NCBI GenBank assembly: GCA_900555725.1
Contig: USMD01000058.1
Coordinates: forward strand, 1 to 12,410
DNA length: 12,410 nt
Direction of reading: 5' to 3'
Origin: an uncultured Garciella sp.
Lineage (GTDB): Bacteria; Bacillota; Clostridia; Eubacteriales; Garciellaceae
Numbering within the stretch: the first letter of the stretch is position 1; each line of letters opens with the position of its first letter. This document shows, piece after piece, positions 8,200 through 12,410 of the stretch. The position numbers and the translations under genes were made by a program. Below the pieces are notes generated by a model. That model did no database searches. It saw only the letters and a program-made list of their open reading frames with translations, and was not told the DNA's origin.

Positions 8200-8215
8200 T
8201 TCTGCATTTGCAGAA
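8200..8215. repeat. Short palindrome overlapping the opuC -35 region
   Basis: TTCTGC (8200-8205) and GCAGAA (8210-8215) form a perfect 6-bp inverted repeat around ATTT. It overlaps the assigned -35 element TTGCAG (8208-8213), so it could be an operator half-site pair. It might also simply be part of a repeat. No function can be assigned by reading alone. Confidence 0.4.
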
Positions 8216-8236
8216 CTGACAATCTAGTGTTATAAT
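8208..8236 (+). promoter_or_regulatory. Extended -10 promoter of the opuC operon
   Basis: A perfect TATAAT (8231-8236) is preceded by TGT (8228-8230), giving the full extended -10 TGnTATAAT. With a 17-bp spacer the -35 is TTGCAG (3 of 6), weak but compensated by the extension. Transcription would begin near 8243, leaving a leader of about 54 nt. The better-looking CTGACA at 8216 is only 9 bp from the -10 and cannot be its partner. Confidence 0.68.
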
Positions 8237-8249
8237 TAAGTAGTCAGTT
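8214..8249. promoter_or_regulatory. Inverted repeat spanning the opuC -10, candidate operator
   Basis: AACTGAC (8214-8220) and GTCAGTT (8243-8249) are perfect 7-bp inverted repeats separated by 22 bp and centred on the -10 hexamer. The half-site centres are 29 bp apart, close to three helical turns, so both would lie on one face of the DNA. A regulator bound here would cover the spacer and the start site. In bacilli, opuC-type operons are controlled by MarR/GbsR-like repressors; a similar arrangement here is inference only. Confidence 0.38.
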
Positions 8250-8296
8250 TATAAAATTTGGATAACCTATCAATTTGAAGAAAGGATTGATTATAA

Positions 8297-9418
8297 TTGA
8301 TAGAATATAAAAATGTAAGAAAACAATATAATGATATCAGTGTAATTAAAGATATTAGCTTTACTATTGAAGATGGGGAATTTGCCATTTTAATTGGTCC
8401 ATCGGGATGTGGGAAAACCACTACCCTTAAGATGTTGAATCGATTGATTCCAATGGATGGAGGAGATATTCTAATTGATGGAAAAAGTATCAAGGATGTC
8501 CAGCCCGAAAACCTTCGTAGAAATATTGGCTATGTTATTCAACAAATTGGGCTTTTCCCTAATATGACGATTGAAGAAAATATTTGTGTGGTACCGAAAT
8601 TATTAAAATGGAGTAAGGAAAAGTGTCATAAGAGAGCTCAAGAACTTTTGGAACTTGTTAATATGCCCTATGAAGAATATGGACATAAATATCCAAATGA
8701 GCTTAGTGGAGGACAGCAGCAGAGAATAGGGGTGTTAAGGGCTCTTGCGGCAGAACCTCCTATTATATTGATGGACGAACCCTTTGGAGCTCTAGATCCT
8801 ATTACTAGGGATAATTTACAGGATGAAGTGAAGGATTTACAAAAGAAACTTCATAAGACCATTATTTTTGTAACCCACGATATGGACGAAGCCATTAAAC
8901 TAGCGGATAAAATTATTTTTATGAACAAAGGAGAAATCTTGCAAATAGCTGCCCCTGAAGAAATGCTTAGAAATCCAGATCATCCTATGATTAGCAGCTT
9001 TATGGGCAAACTTTCCTATTCTCCATCGGGAAATGATCTAACCTGTGAAGATGTTATGAAAAGAAAGGTATTTACTGTTCCAGAAAATAAAAAAATTCTT
9101 GAAAGTGTTACATTGATGAGACAAAGAGAATTGGATTCTGCTGTTGTAATAGATGAAAAGAAAAAATATAAAGGGGTGGTAACCATTGAAGATATCAAAG
9201 AAAGAGGCAGACCCGGTGAAGAAGTATCTAAATTAATGGATACCAGTGCTCCAACTGTGTTATTAAACACGAATGCAAAGGAGGCATTTGATCTTTTAAT
9301 AGAAACAAAAGCAGATTATTTGATTGTTTTAAACAGGAATAAGACCGTTGCAGGGATTATCACAAAAACCAGTATGACAAAAGCCCTTGCCAGTGTAATT
9401 TGGGGGGATGAAAATTGA
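8297..9418 (+). CDS. opuCA: Osmoprotectant ABC transporter ATPase with CBS domains (OpuCA-type)
   Basis: This cytoplasmic ATPase belongs to a quaternary-amine (glycine betaine, carnitine or choline) uptake system. In its 373 residues the ABC domain shows Walker A GPSGCGKT (34-41), Q-loop VIQQIG, signature LSGGQQQ from residue 136, Walker B ILMDE with D160-E161, and H-loop H194 in VTHDMDEA. Two CBS domains follow, about residues 253-310 (opening with CEDVMKRKVFTV) and 314-370. In related OpuA/OpuC ATPases these domains sense ionic strength or bind cyclic di-AMP. The start is TTG 8297: the translation MIEYKNV matches the family N-terminus, and AAAGGA lies 10 nt upstream. No ATG fits. It is first in a four-gene operon behind a strong predicted promoter, and its stop overlaps the next start. 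The substrate cannot be settled from the ATPase. Confidence 0.93.
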   Translation: MIEYKNVRKQYNDISVIKDISFTIEDGEFAILIGPSGCGKTTTLKMLNRLIPMDGGDILIDGKSIKDVQPENLRRNIGYVIQQIGLFPNMTIEENICVVPKLLKWSKEKCHKRAQELLELVNMPYEEYGHKYPNELSGGQQQRIGVLRALAAEPPIILMDEPFGALDPITRDNLQDEVKDLQKKLHKTIIFVTHDMDEAIKLADKIIFMNKGEILQIAAPEEMLRNPDHPMISSFMGKLSYSPSGNDLTCEDVMKRKVFTVPENKKILESVTLMRQRELDSAVVIDEKKKYKGVVTIEDIKERGRPGEEVSKLMDTSAPTVLLNTNAKEAFDLLIETKADYLIVLNRNKTVAGIITKTSMTKALASVIWGDEN

Positions 9419-10056
9419 GTATGTCAGAATTTTTTGATATGTATGGAAAAATGATGGTAGATGCCACCATTACTCATTTAGCCTATGTTTTTATTTCTGT
9501 TGGCTTGGGATTTATTATTGCTTTAATATTAGGAATTCTATTGTCTAGATTACCTAGAATATCTAAAATTGCATTACCTCTTATAAGTATCTTTCAAACA
9601 ATTCCAGGATTGGTATTTATCGGAGTTCTTTTCATTTATTTAGGAATGGTACCTATTACTGTTATTATAGCTCTTACTATTTACTCGATTTTTCCTATTT
9701 TAAAAAACACTTATACAGGTATATTAGATGTAGATAAAAGTATAAAGAAAGCCGCAAGGGGTTGCGGAATGACCAATAGGCAAATTCTTCTTAGGGTTGA
9801 GCTTCCCCTTGCTAGTAATGCAATATTTAATGGATTAAGAATGTCCACTATCTATACAGTAAGTTGGGCAGTATTAGCAGCCATGATTGGGCTAGGTGGA
9901 TTAGGGGAGTTTATCTATAGGGGGATTTCTACTAATAATAATACTTTAATCGTTGGTGGGGCTGTGCCTGCTGCGATTCTTGCAATTCTTCTTGGATTTA
10001 TCATTGATCGAGTTCAAAAAAAAGTAACCCCACGGGGATTGCAAAGGAGGGATTAA
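9415..10056 (+). CDS. opuCB: Osmoprotectant ABC transporter permease (OpuCB-type)
   Basis: This is an integral membrane permease of the quaternary-amine importer, 213 residues, close to the usual length of OpuCB. It has several hydrophobic helices. The ABC-permease coupling loop begins around residue 113 (KAARGCGMTNRQILLRVELP) and contacts the ATPase. FQTIPGLVFIG, the PILKNTYTG segment and the GGLGEFIYRG stretch are characteristic, as is the C-terminal KKVTPRGLQ tail shared with Bacillus OpuCB. I keep the TTG at 9415, which overlaps the opuCA stop by 4 bp. The G-run at 9402-9407 sits 7 nt upstream, whereas an in-frame ATG at 9421 would be 13 nt away. The longer form is likely but not certain. 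It would pair with the second permease encoded next. Confidence 0.92.
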   Translation: MSMSEFFDMYGKMMVDATITHLAYVFISVGLGFIIALILGILLSRLPRISKIALPLISIFQTIPGLVFIGVLFIYLGMVPITVIIALTIYSIFPILKNTYTGILDVDKSIKKAARGCGMTNRQILLRVELPLASNAIFNGLRMSTIYTVSWAVLAAMIGLGGLGEFIYRGISTNNNTLIVGGAVPAAILAILLGFIIDRVQKKVTPRGLQRRD

Positions 10057-10057
10057 T

Positions 10058-10648
10058 GTGGATTTTGAAGTTGTATTAGAGCATTTATATCTAGTATTGA
10101 TATCTAGTATTTTTGCTACTATGATAGGATTGATATTAGGAGTGATTGTGTATTTCTTTAAGCCAGTACGTTCTATTATTTTAAAGATAATAGATACGAT
10201 ACAGACGATCCCTGCTCTAGCCATATTAGGGTTGCTTATGATTATTTTTGGTGGTACAAGCATTACTGTTATTATAGGTTTGATATTATATTCCCTATTA
10301 CCCATTGTAAGTAATACTTATGTTGGTTTAAAAAATATTGAACCCAGCATTAAAGAAGCAGCAGTAGGAATGGGAATGACTAAAGTACAGAGACTTTTTC
10401 AAGTAGAATTACCCATAGCTTTTCCTATGGTTTTTACAGGAATTCGAATTGCGGTAGTAAATTCTATTGGTACAGCTGTTTTTGGTTCTTTTGTTGGGGG
10501 TGGAGGACTAGGTGCCACCATTAATAGGGCAATATTGATTCAAGATATGCCTACCCTTATGTATGCTACCCTATCCCTTATGATTATGGCAGTCATTTTT
10601 GACTATGGAATGGGATCTGTAGAAAAGAGATTAAAAACCCATTCTTAG
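10058..10648 (+). CDS. opuCD: Osmoprotectant ABC transporter permease (OpuCD-type)
   Basis: This is the second membrane permease of the importer, 196 residues and homologous to the preceding one. It has IDTIQTIPALAILG, the YSLLPIVSNTYVGL segment, and an EAA coupling loop starting at E100 (EAAVGMGMTKVQRLFQVELP), followed by the SFVGGGGLG turn. It starts with GTG 10058, preceded by AAAGGAGG (10043-10050) at 7 nt. An ATG at 10056 overlaps it in another frame but terminates after seven codons. I call it OpuCD because it is the second permease. In Bacillus the binding-protein gene lies between the two permeases, while here the permeases are adjacent. The pair presumably forms a heterodimeric channel served by the upstream ATPase. 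Confidence 0.9.
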   Translation: MDFEVVLEHLYLVLISSIFATMIGLILGVIVYFFKPVRSIILKIIDTIQTIPALAILGLLMIIFGGTSITVIIGLILYSLLPIVSNTYVGLKNIEPSIKEAAVGMGMTKVQRLFQVELPIAFPMVFTGIRIAVVNSIGTAVFGSFVGGGGLGATINRAILIQDMPTLMYATLSLMIMAVIFDYGMGSVEKRLKTHS

Positions 10649-10693
10649 GGACGATTAGCTATCGGATAAAAAAGAAAAAAGGAGGAATAAAAA

Positions 10694-11617
10694 ATGAAAA
10701 TCAAAAGGAATCTGTCTATACTACTGATTGTAGTATTGCTAACTGGAATTTTAGTTGGCTGTAGCAGCGATAAAGGAAATGAAGAATTTGTGATTATGGA
10801 AGGAACATTTTCTGAAGTAAGTATTCTTGGTCATATGGTAGGGCAGTTAATTGAGGAATATACCGATTTAGATGTTACTTATCATGATGCCATGAGTACA
10901 GTGCCCTTTGCCAATGCAGTAGAATCAGGGGAAATTGATCTTGGACTTAGTTATGATGGGACTCTTTTATCTACTCTTTTAGGATATGATCCTAGCGATG
11001 TTCCTAAAGGAAAAGATCTTTTTGAATGGGCCAATCAAAAAGGGAAAGAAGATAGGGGCCTTATGTTAACTGGTAATCTTGGCTTTGAAAATACCTATGC
11101 TTTAGGAGTAAAAAGAGATTTTGCCGAAAAAAATGATATAAAATCGATCAGTGATTTAAAACCCTATACGAAAAATTTGACCTTTGGTGCAGAACATGAA
11201 TTCTTTGATGAAGAAGGTACTGTACGTTTTAAACCATTTAATAAATATTATGGAATAAAATGGAAAGATAGCAAGTCTATGGAGCTTGCCTACAAGTATT
11301 CTGCTATAGACAGTAATAATATTGATGTAACTATGGTCTATACCACAGATGGATTGAACGTAAAATCTGACTTAGCGATGTTAGAGGACGATAAGAATTT
11401 TTTCCCGCAATATTATGGTAGTTTCTTAGTGAGAGATGGTGTATATAAAGAATTTGCAGAAACAGCACCAAATCTTAAAAAAGTATTGACCATGTTAAAT
11501 GACAAGATTGACAATGAAACCATGACACAGATGAATTATCAGGCAGATGTAGAGGGAAAAGATCCTGATGACATTGCTCGAGAATTTTTAGTAAAGGAAG
11601 GATTAATTAAAGAGTAG
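10694..11617 (+). CDS. opuCC: Osmoprotectant-binding lipoprotein (OpuCC-type substrate-binding protein)
   Basis: This is the extracellular substrate-binding protein, anchored to the membrane by lipid. The 307-residue precursor has a basic N-terminus, a hydrophobic stretch at about 7-20 and a lipobox LVGC with the modified cysteine at C23. The mature part is an OpuAC/ProX-type ligand-binding domain, with SYDGTLLSTLLGYDPSDVP, FENTYALGV, TFGAEHEFFDEEGTVRFKPF and VYTTDGL, all typical of quaternary-amine-binding proteins in this superfamily. The segment after the lipobox reads MEGTFSEVSILGHM, where many OpuCC/OsmF proteins have a GSKxFTE motif, so it belongs to a distinct subgroup and the exact ligand is uncertain. 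ATG 10694 has a consensus AAAGGAGG 8 nt upstream, the best translation signal of the operon, fitting the excess of binding protein usually needed. It is last in the operon. Confidence 0.91.
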   Translation: MKIKRNLSILLIVVLLTGILVGCSSDKGNEEFVIMEGTFSEVSILGHMVGQLIEEYTDLDVTYHDAMSTVPFANAVESGEIDLGLSYDGTLLSTLLGYDPSDVPKGKDLFEWANQKGKEDRGLMLTGNLGFENTYALGVKRDFAEKNDIKSISDLKPYTKNLTFGAEHEFFDEEGTVRFKPFNKYYGIKWKDSKSMELAYKYSAIDSNNIDVTMVYTTDGLNVKSDLAMLEDDKNFFPQYYGSFLVRDGVYKEFAETAPNLKKVLTMLNDKIDNETMTQMNYQADVEGKDPDDIAREFLVKEGLIKE

Positions 11618-11658
11618 GGGATTCTGGAGATGTCTATTTAAGCCTAGCCATTGCTGTA

Positions 11659-11729
11659 CACCTAAAGGACAACGAATTCTAAGTATCGAAAATACCGATA
11701 CTTAGAATTCTGTTAGGTAGCTTTAGGTG
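11659..11729. repeat. Nested perfect inverted repeat between convergent genes
   Basis: The inner arms GAATTCTAAGTATCG (11674-11688) and CGATACTTAGAATTC (11696-11710) match perfectly over 15 bp around a 7-nt loop. The outer arms CACCTAAAG (11659-11667) and CTTTAGGTG (11721-11729) match perfectly over 9 bp. They are separated from the inner stem by 6 nt on one side and 10 nt on the other. No T-run follows either end, so it is not a standard intrinsic terminator. It may be an interspersed palindromic repeat or a structured RNA. Confidence 0.7.
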
Positions 11730-11745
11730 GAGTAAAAGCTCCATC
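11726..11745. repeat. Second hairpin sharing bases with the nested repeat
   Basis: GGTGGAG (11726-11732) and CTCCATC (11739-11745) can pair over 7 positions, including one G-T wobble, around a 6-nt loop. Its left arm reuses GGTG (11726-11729) from the outer stem of the neighbouring inverted repeat, so the two helices exclude each other. This is either chance or a switch-like alternative fold. Confidence 0.4.
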
Positions 11746-11753
11746 CGAAGCCA

Positions 11754-11785
11754 AGAACTCTGTTTATAGATTCTTTTCGCTTTTT
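11754..11785 (+). terminator. Possible weak terminator of the opuC operon
   Basis: AGAACTCT (11754-11761) can pair with AGATTCT (11768-11774) over 7 bp with one bulged C and a 6-nt loop. It is followed directly by TTT, CGC and TTTTT (11775-11785). The position, after opuCC and touching the end of the convergent gene, is right, but the stem is AT-rich and short, so the call is tentative. Confidence 0.35.
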
Positions 11786-12203
11786 AAATCATAGCCATAA
11801 TATTTTTCTCTATAAAATCAGGTAAATGATTTCCATCACAATTGGTGCTAAATACAAAATGAACCTGGTACTTTTCCCCAATCTTTTCAAGATCTTTAAA
11901 GGCAAGTTCCAGGTCATAAATATTAGTATTGGTAATATCTAATAAATTGTCAACATAAATCTCATCTATATCATAATTTTCTGCAATCAAACCATTCATA
12001 AATCCCAAAAATTTATCTCGTCCCCTTATTGAAAATTCATTTACATTTACAAAACGAATATCCCTATGAAGATTGAAAGCAGATCTTTGTTTTACATCTA
12101 CAAAAACAATTTCTCCCTTGGCAGTTTTTACAGCTTCATTTGCCAACTCAATCATTTTTTTTGTTTTTCCACTTCCCTTTTTCCCGCAAACTATGCTTAT
12201 CAT
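11784..12203 (-). CDS. Small P-loop NTPase of unknown function
   Basis: This 139-residue cytoplasmic protein has a Walker A motif at the N-terminus (GKKGSGKT, 7-14, in MISIVCGKKGSGKTKK). A Walker B-like strand ends in an aspartate (EIYVDN, D85), and a third hydrophobic strand, HFVFSTNCD (115-123), could be a sensor. It is therefore a minimal RecA/kinase-like P-loop fold without extra domains. Similar small clostridial proteins are, to my recollection, often auto-named 'twitching motility protein PilT', but real PilT is more than twice as long and has other motifs, so I do not use that name. The ATG at 12203 is chosen because AGAGGTG ends 6 nt upstream. A GTG at 12212 is in frame but lies inside that ribosome binding site. 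The gene is convergent with opuC and appears monocistronic within the window. Confidence 0.82.
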   Translation of the reverse strand: MISIVCGKKGSGKTKKMIELANEAVKTAKGEIVFVDVKQRSAFNLHRDIRFVNVNEFSIRGRDKFLGFMNGLIAENYDIDEIYVDNLLDITNTNIYDLELAFKDLEKIGEKYQVHFVFSTNCDGNHLPDFIEKNIMAMI

Positions 12204-12258
12204 GATAAACACCTCTTTCTAAAAATATTTTGATTATTTAACATGAATTTAAATTTAT

Positions 12259-12333
12259 TTATATATTCGTCATAACATAAAAAGTTCCTTCTTCTAATTC
12301 TGTATACATGTGAACATTTTCATAGTTGTTCAT
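12259..12333 (-). other. Doubtful 24-codon ORF in the leader of the P-loop gene
   Basis: ATG at 12333 opens 24 codons closed by TAA at 12259-12261. The peptide is acidic in the middle (ELEEG) and has no membrane or signal-like segment. There is no Shine-Dalgarno sequence before the ATG, as the upstream bases are almost all A and T. It could be a leader peptide, a remnant of a larger gene or chance. Confidence 0.15.
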
Positions 12334-12360
12334 TTATAAATAATTATTATTAAAATATAC

Positions 12361-12396
12361 AAAAAATACCTCATCACAAAAAATATTGATGAGGTA
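12361..12396 (-). terminator. Intrinsic terminator for a minus-strand gene beyond the right edge
   Basis: TACCTCATCA (12367-12376) and TGATGAGGTA (12387-12396) form a perfect 10-bp stem with a 10-nt loop. Read on the minus strand, the stem is followed by six T (12366-12361). On the plus strand no T-run follows. It therefore terminates transcription arriving from the right and isolates the P-loop gene from an unseen minus-strand neighbour. Confidence 0.78.
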
Positions 12397-12397
12397 C

Positions 12398-12410
12398 CTG
12401 TCTCTTATAC
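12398..12410. other. Probable Nextera/Tn5 mosaic-end adapter remnant at contig end
   Basis: The last 13 bases, CTGTCTCTTATAC, are identical to the beginning of the transposase mosaic-end adapter CTGTCTCTTATACACATCT seen in tagmentation libraries when reads run past the insert. They sit at the very end of the window, as expected for an untrimmed adapter at a contig edge. These bases should not be interpreted as genome sequence. Confidence 0.8.

Noticed and set aside
8216..8236. CTGACA (8216-8221) as the -35 of the opuC promoter
   Set aside because: Only 9 bp separate it from the TATAAT, far from the 16-18 bp required. It is instead part of the inverted repeat.
8236..8493. An 85-codon minus-strand open frame over the opuC promoter and the start of opuCA
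   Set aside because: It is antisense to the Walker A region of opuCA and its C-terminal half is intergenic sequence; no family resemblance.
10056..10079. ATG at 10056 as the start of the second permease
   Set aside because: It is out of frame with the permease and stops after seven codons; the overlapping GTG 10058 is the real start.
9946..10305. A 119-codon minus-strand open frame opposite the two opuC permease genes
   Set aside because: It is fully antisense to two genes with clear family motifs, has no ribosome binding site or recognisable domain, and mirrors the hydrophobic codon pattern of the permeases.
11659..11729. The nested palindrome as an ordinary Rho-independent terminator
   Set aside because: Neither end is followed by a T-run on its reading strand, and the compound stem is much longer than usual.
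11784..12203. Naming the P-loop protein as twitching motility ATPase PilT
   Set aside because: PilT is more than twice as long, with Asp and His boxes absent here; only the generic Walker A is shared, and no pilus genes are nearby.

Overview
The window looks like chromosomal DNA from a low-GC Gram-positive anaerobe of the Clostridia. The base composition is strongly AT-rich, ribosome binding sites are of the AGGAGG type, and TTG and GTG starts are frequent. The tetrapyrrole genes have clostridial order and architecture, including a CobA-HemD fusion and a free-standing precorrin-2 dehydrogenase after hemA. I cannot name a genus from sequence reading alone.

Region 1 (1-1370, + strand) is the end of a cobalt uptake ECF transporter: the 3' part of cbiQ (its start lies outside the window) and complete cbiO. 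Region 2 (about 1386-8088, + strand) is a tetrapyrrole cluster: hemA, precorrin-2 dehydrogenase (sirC-like), hemC, a cobA-hemD fusion, hemB and hemL. Together they take glutamyl-tRNA through 5-aminolevulinate, porphobilinogen, hydroxymethylbilane and uroporphyrinogen III to precorrin-2 and sirohydrochlorin. This is the precursor route to anaerobic cobalamin, siroheme and F430-like cofactors. No gene of the late protoheme branch is present. With cobalt import next door, the cluster is most simply read as serving corrinoid and/or siroheme synthesis. A good extended -10 promoter precedes hemA and a second candidate promoter precedes hemC.

Region 3 (8089-8296) is a 208-bp intergenic stretch with a long AT-rich hairpin (probable terminator), a short palindrome, and a strong extended -10 promoter inside a 7-bp inverted repeat. 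Region 4 (8297-11617, + strand) is an OpuC-type osmoprotectant ABC transporter: ATPase with two CBS domains, two permeases, then the lipoprotein substrate-binding protein. The binding-protein gene comes last, after both permeases. The first three genes use TTG, TTG and GTG starts, while the binding protein has ATG with a consensus Shine-Dalgarno.

Region 5 (11618-12410) begins with a striking nested inverted repeat between convergent genes. Next is a minus-strand gene for a small P-loop protein of unknown role, then an AT-rich leader with one doubtful 24-codon ORF. Last come a clear minus-strand intrinsic terminator, implying another minus-strand gene just beyond the edge, and 13 bases identical to the Tn5/Nextera mosaic end. 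Those last bases are probably library adapter and mark an assembly end rather than genome sequence.

Apart from the intergenic structures and the P-loop gene, the coding content belongs to well-known families. I do not see a convincing new multi-gene system here.
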